Shown in pieces: positions 53,747 to 60,804 of a stretch of DNA of 60,804 bases (position 1 is its first letter; every line of letters starts with the position of its first letter). The translations under genes and the position numbers were made by a program. A model generated the notes under the pieces. The model was not told the origin of the DNA and made no database searches. It saw only the letters and a program-made list of their open reading frames with translations. The stretch is from an uncultured beta proteobacterium (GTDB lineage: Bacteria; Pseudomonadota; Gammaproteobacteria; Burkholderiales; SG8-41), in assembly GCA_903913965.1 (NCBI GenBank), contig CAIWNB010000399.1:1-60804 (forward strand). Reading direction: 5' to 3'.

Positions 53747-55489
53747 CTACTTTGCAGGAATAATCGGCAACAACACCGCCGACGGACGTTGCGGCCCGAC
53801 ATGCAAGGTGACCTTGCCACCGAAGATCGCCGGCGGACGGTCGGTCTCGTCGTCGTGCTCGAAGGGGCCGCAACCGCGCATCGGGTTCTTCATGTTCGAC
53901 AGCGTGGCGATCTCGCCGTCATACACATAGTCCTTGCCGCGTAACAGCAGTTTCACCGTGTAGCCCTTGGGTACGACGATGCAGGTCGGCCAGATTTCGA
54001 CGTCGAGTTCATAGACTTCGCCCGGTGTCAGCGGCTGGTCTTCGTCGTGCGCGTGATACGGCCGGTAGGGCAACGTCAGTTTCGGATCGAGCTTGCGATG
54101 CGAGGCGCGCAGCCAGCCTTGCGCGACCGGCGTATGCGGATCGAGCGCGCCCTTGAAGACGACTTCCTTGCCATCTGGATCGTAGACGGTGATCACGGCA
54201 AAAATGTCGGTGTTCGATGTCGCGGAGGATACGAACACTTTCAATGCCGAGGGGCCGGTAATTTCCGTTTCCTGTGCCAGCGGTCCGGTCGAGAAGACGA
54301 GGCCGTCGCCCATGGCGTCATAAGTCAGCGTTTGTTCGCTGGTGACCGGCGTCGGTGACAGCTTCATGCCGTTGGGGTCGAGATAGAAGTTGGTCCACTG
54401 GGTGCGCGCCAGCGGCCATTCGTTTTCATGGCGGATGACGAACTTCTCGCCAGGGTGGCGCACGTTGAGTTGAACCTTGGGCTGTTTGTCCCAACCGTTT
54501 TGCTCGCCCTTGAGGAAGTAATTGAAGAATTTTTTCTGCAGGCCGACGCCGTAGTCGGTATAGAACGGCGCCCAGTGCGAGCCGCCATGCGCTTCCAGCC
54601 ATTTTTGATCGGACGCTGCGCGCACGAAGCCTTCGAAATTGCCGCGCGTGTGCAGGCCCTGGCCACCCCAGTTGGCGGTCGAGAGCAGCGGCACTTTGAC
54701 TTTTGACAAATCGCCGGTGCGTTCGCGGTAGTAATCGCTGTCGAGCGGACGGCTCAGGTACTCGCCCCACATGTTCTCGCGGTTTTTCAGCAATTCTTCT
54801 TCAGAGAGGGTTTCCGGGCCGCAGAAGTATTCGCCGGTCAGCTTGCTCTTTGCGCCGCGTTCGCCAACACCGTGCTGCACGGTCTTGACCTGCATGTCCT
54901 GCCAGTTTTTGCGGAACACGCAGATGATGCCGCCGTGGCGTGCCGAGTCGCGGTAATTGTCGACCCAGCCTTCCCACACGCAGATCGCGGCGAGATGCGG
55001 CGGTTGCGTCGCCGCGGCGCGCCACTGACTGGCGCCAAAATAGGAAATGCCGTTGAGTCCGACCTTGCCCGAGCACCACGGCTGCACCGCGGCCCATTCG
55101 ATGCATTGATGAAAGTCGTCGTTCTCGCGTTTGTTGTTGTGCTGCAGATAACCGGGCGAGCGGCCGGCGCCGCGCGAGTCGACGCGCACCAGCGCGTAGC
55201 CGTCGGGTACCCATTTCTCCGGATCGGAGACTTCCCAGTTCTGGTATTTATTCGTCGTGCCGGAAACCGCGTCGGGGTTCTCCTTGCACATGATTTCCCA
55301 GGCGGTTTTGTAACCGTCCTGGAAGGCCAGCCCTTTGCCGTAGGGGCCGTAGCTCATGATCGCCGGATACTTGCCGTCGCCAATCGGGCGGAAGACGTCG
55401 GCGCGCAGTACGAGGCCGTCGTCCATTTTGATCGGCACATCCCAGTCGATTTGCATGCCGTCGCGAATTTCGCTTTTGTAATCGCTCAT
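53747..55489 (-). CDS. CocE/NonD-family hydrolase 3 (divergent)
   Basis: The 580-residue protein has the same architecture as hydrolases 1 and 2 but is clearly more divergent. Motifs are VPIKMDDGLVLRADVFRP, the oxyanion region VDSRGAGRSPGYL, and the nucleophile GISYFGASQWRA (Ser near residue 148). Then come HENEWPLARTQW and the C-terminal jelly roll ending VLLPIIPAK. It has long insertions (residues about 62-90 and 210-245) absent from the other two. No signal peptide. It is next to hydrolase 2, so the region has three related hydrolases. Confidence 0.9.
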   Translation of the reverse strand: MSDYKSEIRDGMQIDWDVPIKMDDGLVLRADVFRPIGDGKYPAIMSYGPYGKGLAFQDGYKTAWEIMCKENPDAVSGTTNKYQNWEVSDPEKWVPDGYALVRVDSRGAGRSPGYLQHNNKRENDDFHQCIEWAAVQPWCSGKVGLNGISYFGASQWRAAATQPPHLAAICVWEGWVDNYRDSARHGGIICVFRKNWQDMQVKTVQHGVGERGAKSKLTGEYFCGPETLSEEELLKNRENMWGEYLSRPLDSDYYRERTGDLSKVKVPLLSTANWGGQGLHTRGNFEGFVRAASDQKWLEAHGGSHWAPFYTDYGVGLQKKFFNYFLKGEQNGWDKQPKVQLNVRHPGEKFVIRHENEWPLARTQWTNFYLDPNGMKLSPTPVTSEQTLTYDAMGDGLVFSTGPLAQETEITGPSALKVFVSSATSNTDIFAVITVYDPDGKEVVFKGALDPHTPVAQGWLRASHRKLDPKLTLPYRPYHAHDEDQPLTPGEVYELDVEIWPTCIVVPKGYTVKLLLRGKDYVYDGEIATLSNMKNPMRGCGPFEHDDETDRPPAIFGGKVTLHVGPQRPSAVLLPIIPAK

Positions 55490-55632
55490 TTAATTATCCT
55501 GTGTCATTGTTACTTCTGGTTTTTTCCATACCTTGCGCGCGAGGCGCGAGGGGTGGCGCGTAGGGTGCGCACCGCGCACCGTTTACGATCGTCCCGCGTG
55601 CGCGATGCGCGCCCTGCACTTTTCGATTTACG

Positions 55633-56808
55633 TTATTTGGCGCGAACCAGCTTCTCTTCGAACCAGTTCCACATATCGGCGACCACCAGCGTCAGGTAAT
55701 CGCGCTGGCAGTGCTGCGAGCCGCCTTCTTCAGCGGTGTAGACGCGGAAGGTCTTGTCCTGTGAACCGCAGGCATCGAATTGCTTTTGCGCGTCGGCGAG
55801 CGGAATTTGTTCGTCTTCGGCACCGTGCACCAGCAGGAAGGGGCAGCGCATTTGCTGCATGATGCCGTCGAGCTTGAACGGTTCGAGCGTTTTCAGCGCT
55901 TGATCGAGGGTGTCCACACCGAGAATCCAGGTGATGTGATGACCCGGCACCGACAACGAGGTTTTGAATTGCGCGTCGATGCGTTTCTTCCAGGTGTCGT
56001 GGTAATCCCACTGCGCGCCCCAGGCGATACAGGCGGCGTAGCGATGATCCACCGCGGCGCAGCGCGGTGAATAGTAACCACCGAGGCTGATGGCGACGAT
56101 GCCGATTTTCTTGGCGTCGACGTCGGCGCGGGTTTCGAGGTAATCAATACAGGCGCTGCCGGCGACTTCGTAGTCGTAGCGCAGGAAGTGATTGCGAAAG
56201 CGGATCGCTTCGCCGGTGCCCGGGCCGTCCATCACCAGCACGGAAATGCCGCGCTTGATCAGATCGGGCACGCCGCGCATGTACTGGATTTCTTTGGTCA
56301 CATCGAGACCGTCGAAGAACACCACGCAGGGTGTCTTGCCGGGTTTGGCGTTTTGCGCATGCACGAAATAGCCGGGCAGGCTGCCGTCGACAAACGGTAC
56401 CTCGACTTTTTCGATCTTTACATCGGTCAGGCCGATAAAGCGGTGAAAGCAATCGACCCCGGCCTGAAAGGCGTCGAGCGCCTTCTTGTCTTTGGGCGTG
56501 CGGAAGCGCTCGGCCATCTGGTAATAGTTACAGGCGCGCAGATAGGCGTGACCGGCCGAGGGGCGGAAGTTACCGGCTTCAAATTTTTCCGCGTAGGCGC
56601 GCACCCCGTCGGCGACCGTGACGCAGGCATCGAACCACGCGCCGTCGTCATCCGGCGCCTTGCCTTTGAGCAGGGTACCGATCTTGTGCAGTTCACCGAT
56701 TTCGGAGCCGCCATAGGGAGCCGAACTGATCATATTGATAAAGGCCGCCGACCAGCGGTAGTTGCCGGGAAAATACATGAAATACGGAGGATCTTTTTTT
56801 TCAGCCAT
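55633..56808 (-). CDS. Alpha/beta hydrolase (DUF1100/FrsA-like)
   Basis: The 391-residue protein has a helical N-terminal half and an alpha/beta-hydrolase C-terminal half with the nucleophile motif AISLGGYYSPR, an acid in HGAEDEQIPLAD, and the histidine in GSQHCQRDY (near residue 369). This fits DUF1100/dienelactone-hydrolase-like or 2,6-dihydroxypseudooxynicotine-hydrolase-like enzymes, which cleave C-C or ester bonds. The exact substrate is unknown. No signal peptide. It sits between hydrolase 3 and Bug receptor 5. Confidence 0.85.
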   Translation of the reverse strand: MAEKKDPPYFMYFPGNYRWSAAFINMISSAPYGGSEIGELHKIGTLLKGKAPDDDGAWFDACVTVADGVRAYAEKFEAGNFRPSAGHAYLRACNYYQMAERFRTPKDKKALDAFQAGVDCFHRFIGLTDVKIEKVEVPFVDGSLPGYFVHAQNAKPGKTPCVVFFDGLDVTKEIQYMRGVPDLIKRGISVLVMDGPGTGEAIRFRNHFLRYDYEVAGSACIDYLETRADVDAKKIGIVAISLGGYYSPRCAAVDHRYAACIAWGAQWDYHDTWKKRIDAQFKTSLSVPGHHITWILGVDTLDQALKTLEPFKLDGIMQQMRCPFLLVHGAEDEQIPLADAQKQFDACGSQDKTFRVYTAEEGGSQHCQRDYLTLVVADMWNWFEEKLVRAK

Positions 56809-56878
56809 GACCGTTCTCTTTCAGGTTGGAGGGGGTGTTTGTAATCTGCACGTTTGTTGATACGGGGTCGAGCAAAGC

Positions 56879-57853
56879 TTATTCGCGGATGTTGGCGGCC
56901 TTGGCCACCTTCGCCCATTTCTGAATTTCCGCACGAATGAAGGCGCTGTATTCCTCGGGGTCGCCGCCGCCCGGTTCGTGGCCCTGGCTGGTGAACAACT
57001 CCTGCCCCTCGCGTGTGGCGAGTTGTTTGGACAGCACCTCGTGGATGCGCGTGATGATGGCTTTTGGCGTGCCGGCCGGTGCGAGTACGCCGTTCCAGTT
57101 GTAACTGACAAAGCCAGGCACGCCCTGTTCGGCCACCGTCGGTAGATCGGGCAGCAGGTGCGTGCGTTTCTCTGAGGTCGCGCCGATCGCGCGCAGGCGG
57201 CGTTCTTTGATCAGCGGTGCACAGCCGGCGAACTGGATGATGGCGAGCTGGATGTGGCCGGCGATCAGATCGATGGTGTAGAGCGCGGCCCCCTTGTAAG
57301 GCACATGGTTCAGTTGCACGCCGATTTGCGTGGCAAACAATTCGGTGGCCAGATGACCGACGGTGCCGACTCCCGGCGAGCCGTAATTGATCAAGCCGGG
57401 CTTGCTCTTGGCGAGCGCGGTGAAGTCCTTCACGCCTTTCGTCGGCAGGCTCGGGTGGATGGCCAGACAGCTGGCGCTTTTGGCGATCAGCATGATCGGC
57501 ACCAGATCACGTAGTGTGTCGTAGGGAATGCGCGGATTGATGGTCGGCGAAATCGTCAGCGGGCCCGGATTACCGGCGAGCAGCGTATAGCCGTCGGGGG
57601 CCGCTTTGACCACCGCCTCGGTGCCCGGCACGCCGCCACCACCACCACGGTTGTCAACGATGACCGGCTGCCCGAATGCCGTGTTGAGCTGTTGCGCCGC
57701 CCAGCGCCCCTGCACATCGGTTGGTCCGCCCGGGGCGAACGGTACGATCATGCGGATCGCCTTCGCGGGATAGTTTTGCGCAAACGCAGGTGCGGCAATC
57801 AAGCCGGCGCCAAAGACGAGCAGGGCCGGCAAGCGTAGCGGTCGGGCGATCAT
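56879..57853 (-). CDS. Bug/TctC-type receptor (5 of 5)
   Basis: ATG 57853 (GGAGAG upstream) starts a 324-residue receptor with signal MIARPLRLPALLVFGAGLIA and cleavage after FAQ. It has AKAIRMIVPFAPGGPTDVQ, the most canonical PGGPTD loop of the five, DNRGGGGGVPGTEAVVKAAP, and NHVPYKGAALYTIDLIAGH. The open frame extends to 58138 without a signal, so the internal start is preferred. It is divergent from the enoyl-CoA hydratase gene across 211 bases. Confidence 0.93.
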   Translation of the reverse strand: MIARPLRLPALLVFGAGLIAAPAFAQNYPAKAIRMIVPFAPGGPTDVQGRWAAQQLNTAFGQPVIVDNRGGGGGVPGTEAVVKAAPDGYTLLAGNPGPLTISPTINPRIPYDTLRDLVPIMLIAKSASCLAIHPSLPTKGVKDFTALAKSKPGLINYGSPGVGTVGHLATELFATQIGVQLNHVPYKGAALYTIDLIAGHIQLAIIQFAGCAPLIKERRLRAIGATSEKRTHLLPDLPTVAEQGVPGFVSYNWNGVLAPAGTPKAIITRIHEVLSKQLATREGQELFTSQGHEPGGGDPEEYSAFIRAEIQKWAKVAKAANIRE

Positions 57854-58064
57854 CGGGGTCTCTCCAGAGCGCGCGATTATTTGAGGGTGGTTGATTAAAA
57901 CCGGGTCTGCGCGCGCCCCGAGACAATAGTAGAGCCCAGCGGCGCTGTCAACGCGAGTGCCGGCTGACGCGGTGCCTCGCGGGAGCTGCGGCCATTCTGC
58001 TAAAATCGATCGCTCGGCAGCGCCCAAACGCTGTGTCGACAGCTTACCAATCAAGGGGACCATC

Positions 58065-58982
58065 ATGGCAGTAAAGCGCAAATCCACCGCGAAGAGCACC
58101 GGCAGCCGCAAATACGGCGACATTCTTTTTGAAGTCAAAGATCAAGTGGCGTGGATCACGATCAATCGTCCGCGTGTCTTGAATTCCTTCCGTGAACAAA
58201 CCCTCGACGAAATGATCGACGCGCTGAAATCCACACGCGAAGATCCGTCCATCGTTTGTGCGGTGGTGACCGGCGCCGGCGAAAAATCGTTCTCTGCAGG
58301 TGGCGATTTCTACGCCATGAAGCGCCTCAATTTCACCAACGCTTACATGTGGAACGACCGCATGCTGGGCCTGGCGATGACTATCCGTGGTTTGCCGATT
58401 CCGGTGATCGCCATGGTCAACGGCTGGTGCATGGGCGGCGGACACGAACTCGCACTGTGGTGTGACGTGGTCATTGCCTCGGAAAACGCCGTGCTCGGTC
58501 AGACCGGTGCGAAAGTCGGCGCCTGCCCGACCGTCGGTGCGACGCAGTATCTGCCGCGCATCATCGGCGAGCGCCTTGCCCGCGAAATGATTTTCTGCGC
58601 GCGCCGCTTCACCGCCAAGGAAGCGGTCGAAATCGGTCTCATCAACAAATGCGTACCGCAGCCCGATCTGCTCAAAGAAACCCTGAAGTGGTGTGAAACC
58701 ATGAAGGGTCACAGCGCGCTGACCATCCGAATGACCAAGCGTTCGCTGAACTTCGAGTCGGATAATCTCTACTCGTCGTGGCAGCAGGGCATGGAGTTGC
58801 TGGCCCATGTGTGGGGCTCGCCGGAAGCCAATGAAGGTATGGAAGCCTTCCTTGCGGGGCGTAAACCGAACTTCCAGCAATTCCGCATGCGCGACAAGCG
58901 CGAGCTGGCGAAATACATGGACGGTTTTAATCGTGATCTGAACGAGCCGCCGTACATGCGCAAGAAAAAGGCGGCCAAGTAA
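58065..58982 (+). CDS. Enoyl-CoA hydratase/isomerase (MenB/BadI-like)
   Basis: Crotonase-fold proteins act on CoA thioesters. The 305-residue protein has ITINRPRVLNSFREQTLDE, the oxyanion region FSAGGDFYAMK, MGGGHELALWCDVVIASENA, and GQTGAKVGACPTVGATQYLP. The last stretch and the tail RKPNFQQF resemble MenB (dihydroxynaphthoyl-CoA synthase) and BadI (ring-opening 2-ketocyclohexanecarboxyl-CoA hydrolase) more than ordinary hydratases. The start is ATG 58065; the frame upstream is open to 57957. It precedes a CoA transferase and an epimerase, so it likely takes part in acyl-CoA breakdown. The reaction is not settled. Confidence 0.85.
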   Translation: MAVKRKSTAKSTGSRKYGDILFEVKDQVAWITINRPRVLNSFREQTLDEMIDALKSTREDPSIVCAVVTGAGEKSFSAGGDFYAMKRLNFTNAYMWNDRMLGLAMTIRGLPIPVIAMVNGWCMGGGHELALWCDVVIASENAVLGQTGAKVGACPTVGATQYLPRIIGERLAREMIFCARRFTAKEAVEIGLINKCVPQPDLLKETLKWCETMKGHSALTIRMTKRSLNFESDNLYSSWQQGMELLAHVWGSPEANEGMEAFLAGRKPNFQQFRMRDKRELAKYMDGFNRDLNEPPYMRKKKAAK

Positions 58983-59002
58983 TCACTGCAGCCGTTACGA
59001 GT

Positions 59003-59029
59003 ACCGCCCCTTCACCTTGACGGGGCGGT
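59003..59029 (+). other. Hairpin between hydratase and CoA transferase genes
   Basis: ACCGCCCC (59003-59010) pairs with GGGGCGGT (59022-59029). No T run follows, so it is probably an mRNA-stabilising or attenuating hairpin rather than a terminator. Confidence 0.4.
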
Positions 59030-59115
59030 GGCGGGGGTGACATCCATTGGCGAACCGTCACCCCACTCCATCCCTCCATCCTCAAGGGGGGCGATTTGGA
59101 AAGTTGTGAATTCAT

Positions 59116-60315
59116 ATGACTACTGAAAACACCGGCGCTCTCGCCGGCCTGCGTGTCCTCGATTTGACACGCATACTTGCCGGCCCGTTGTGCGCAATGA
59201 TGCTGGGCGACATGGGCGCTGATGTGATCAAGGTTGAACCGCCCACTGGCGACGATACGCGTAGCTGGGGGCCGCCTTTTGTCGGCACCGAGGCCGCGTA
59301 TTTCCTCGGGCTCAATCGCAACAAGCGTTCGATGACGCTGAATATGGCCTGCCCGCCGGGACAGGAAATTCTGGCTGCGCTGATCAAAAAATGCGATGTG
59401 CTGGTCGAGAATTTCAAATCCGGCACGCTGGAGAAGTGGGGTTTTTCCAACGCCTGGCTCGAGGCCAACGCACCGCAGGTTATTCGTTGCTCGATCACCG
59501 GTTATGGCGCCAATGGTCCGAAGGGCGGACTGCCCGGCTACGATTTCATTCTGCAGGCCGAGTCTGGCCTGATGAGCATCACCGGCCCGCAGGGCGGTGC
59601 GCCGACCAAGCACGGTGTTGCGCTGGTCGATGTCTGCACCGGCATGCTGGCTTCGAATTCGATTCTGGGCGCGTTACAGGCGCGTCATCGCACCGGACGC
59701 GGTCAGCATGTCGAAGTTTCGCTGTATGAATCGAGTCTCTTCATGCTGGCCAACGTCGGCGCCAATTATCTCGGCGCCGAACGCGACGGTGGGCGTTTCG
59801 GTAACGGCCACCCGAGCATCGTGCCCTACACCACCTATCCGGCACGTGACGCCATGATGGCGGTGGCGGTTGGCAATGACACCCAGTTCGTGAAGTTTGC
59901 GCAGGCCGTCGGCCACCCCGAATGGAGTGCCGATCCGCGTTTCATCAAAAACAAGGATCGTGTGGCTAACCGTGAGGTGCTCGACGCCGCGATCGCCGAC
60001 ACGCTCAAAACGGATGACGCGCTGGCATGGATCGAAAAGCTGAAGAAGGCCGGTGTACCGTGCGGCCGCATCAATACGGTCAAGCAGGCGTTTGAAGATC
60101 CGCAGACCGCGGCGCGCAAAATGATCGAAACGGTCGAGCATCCGACCATCGGTCCGGTCAAGGTGATCGGCACGCCGTTCAAGTTCTCGGATACGCAGAC
60201 GTCGGTGCGGCTCGCGCCGCCGCTGCTCGGTCAGCACACCGAGGAAATTCTGCAGGGCGAGCTTGGTTACGATGCGGCGCGGATTGCCACGCTGCGCAGC
60301 GAAAAAGTTATCTAG
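59116..60315 (+). CDS. CaiB/BaiF-family (type III) CoA transferase
   Basis: Type III CoA transferases move CoA between carboxylic acids by way of an acyl-enzyme intermediate. The 399-residue protein has VLDLTRILAGPLCAMMLGDM, GADVIKVEPPTGDDTRSWGP, LNRNKRSMTLNM, the catalytic Asp in HGVALVDVCTGMLAS (near residue 176), and GRGQHVEVSLYES. Donor and acceptor are unknown. ATG 59116 sits between two CoA-handling genes, supporting a role in activating a carboxylic acid for degradation. Confidence 0.95.
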   Translation: MTTENTGALAGLRVLDLTRILAGPLCAMMLGDMGADVIKVEPPTGDDTRSWGPPFVGTEAAYFLGLNRNKRSMTLNMACPPGQEILAALIKKCDVLVENFKSGTLEKWGFSNAWLEANAPQVIRCSITGYGANGPKGGLPGYDFILQAESGLMSITGPQGGAPTKHGVALVDVCTGMLASNSILGALQARHRTGRGQHVEVSLYESSLFMLANVGANYLGAERDGGRFGNGHPSIVPYTTYPARDAMMAVAVGNDTQFVKFAQAVGHPEWSADPRFIKNKDRVANREVLDAAIADTLKTDDALAWIEKLKKAGVPCGRINTVKQAFEDPQTAARKMIETVEHPTIGPVKVIGTPFKFSDTQTSVRLAPPLLGQHTEEILQGELGYDAARIATLRSEKVI

Positions 60316-60366
60316 TCGTCACGCCGCCGCCGACGTTGCACGTCTGACATCCCACGGAGTTCGCCT

Positions 60367-60783
60367 ATGTTCACCGGCATCAGTCATGTTTCCATCGTAG
60401 TGCCCGATCTGGATGCCGCCGCCCGCGGGCTTGAACAGAAATACGGCCTGAAGATCGGTGCCATTGAAGTCAATGCCGAACAGGGCGTGCGCATGGCGTA
60501 TGTCGAGCTGCCGAATGCGAAGATCGAATTGATGGAACCCTCGCGCGCGGATTCGCCGGTGATGAAGTTTCTGGAGAAAAATCCGCATGGCGGCATTCAT
60601 CATTTTTGCCTCGGCGTTGATAGTGTCGACGCGGTGAGTGCGGCGCTCGGCAGTGCCGGTGTGCGCGTGCTGGGCGAGGGCAAGAAGCAGCTCAACGTGC
60701 ACGGCGAACGCATCGCCTTTGTGCATCCGAAAGACTTTCTTGGTGCGTTGGTCGAGCTTGAAGAACACGCGTCCAAACATTAA
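60367..60783 (+). CDS. mce: Methylmalonyl-CoA epimerase
   Basis: This VOC-fold enzyme interconverts (R)- and (S)-methylmalonyl-CoA. The 138-residue protein has ISHVSIVVPDLDAAARGLEQ, a metal-binding HHFCLGVDSVDAVSAAL, and the C-terminal VHPKDFLGALVELEE, the family signature. Length is normal. An ORF beginning at 60796 follows, consistent with an operon. Together with the CoA transferase it suggests odd-chain, branched-chain or propionate-type carbon flow. Confidence 0.93.
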   Translation: MFTGISHVSIVVPDLDAAARGLEQKYGLKIGAIEVNAEQGVRMAYVELPNAKIELMEPSRADSPVMKFLEKNPHGGIHHFCLGVDSVDAVSAALGSAGVRVLGEGKKQLNVHGERIAFVHPKDFLGALVELEEHASKH

Positions 60784-60795
60784 CGGAGCTCCGGT

Positions 60796-60804
60796 ATGAG
60801 TGAA
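60796..60804 (+). CDS. Start of the next gene (cut by window end)
   Basis: ATG AGT GAA at the window edge is preceded by GGAG (60785-60788) seven bases upstream. Only three codons are visible, so the product cannot be told; a methylmalonyl-CoA mutase gene would fit the context but is only a guess. Confidence 0.4.

Noticed and set aside
1-60804. CRISPR arrays, prophage or intact insertion sequences
   Set aside because: No spaced direct repeats, Cas genes, phage structural genes or intact transposase were seen.

Overview
The window is a GC-rich chromosomal segment of a betaproteobacterium. The evidence is the gene order (TPR protein-lolB-ispE-tRNA-Gln-prs-rplY-pth-ychF, then yebC-ruvC-ruvA-ruvB followed by ybgC-tolQRAB-pal-cpoB-queE-queC) and five solute receptors of the Bug/TctC family, which is strongly expanded in Burkholderiales and relatives. 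The genus cannot be named from the sequence. Nothing here looks like a plasmid or prophage.

Region 1 (1-25.8 kb, nearly all plus strand) is core housekeeping. It covers lipoprotein sorting (LolB), isoprenoid synthesis (IspE), PRPP synthesis (Prs), translation (L25, Pth, YchF, tRNA-Gln, tRNA-Lys), Holliday junction processing (RuvABC), envelope integrity (the complete Tol-Pal set) and the first part of queuosine synthesis (QueE, QueC). Many genes overlap by 4 bases, which suggests translational coupling. Less ordinary insertions are a lower-GC zinc-ribbon methyltransferase (6.8 kb), a Bug receptor (7.8 kb), a UbiA-type prenyltransferase between ruvC and ruvA, and a radical-SAM/glycosyltransferase fusion between ruvB and ybgC.

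Region 2 (25.8-34.5 kb) starts just after tRNA-Lys and is accessory. It holds small hypothetical genes (including a 59-codon membrane peptide), a J-domain protein, a glycine-zipper envelope protein, three glycosyltransferases (GT11 fucosyltransferase, GT2, GT41/SPINDLY), then a lower-GC patch with an ADP-ribosylglycohydrolase, a protein that may have a PD-(D/E)XK-like fold, and gene relics.

Region 3 (34.5-60.8 kb, mostly minus strand) looks catabolic. It contains three CocE/NonD-type hydrolases (two are close paralogues), an amidase, an amidohydrolase, an alpha/beta hydrolase, a quinone oxidoreductase, a PLP lyase, a beta-propeller protein and four more Bug receptors with no TctA/TctB membrane partners. 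At the right end are a MenB/BadI-like enoyl-CoA hydratase, a CaiB-type CoA transferase and a methylmalonyl-CoA epimerase. A plausible reading is hydrolysis of imported esters or amides followed by CoA-dependent degradation, but no substrate can be assigned. Also here are a 523-bp palindromic element with terminal inverted repeats (39.5-40.1 kb), a membrane protein resembling fenitrothion hydrolases, a Tat-exported F420-reductase-like protein, a YgbA-family protein and a 56-codon zinc-ribbon peptide.

Starts were moved from the longest open frame where a Shine-Dalgarno, lipobox, signal peptide or 4-base overlap favoured a shorter one. All functions come from motif recognition by eye.
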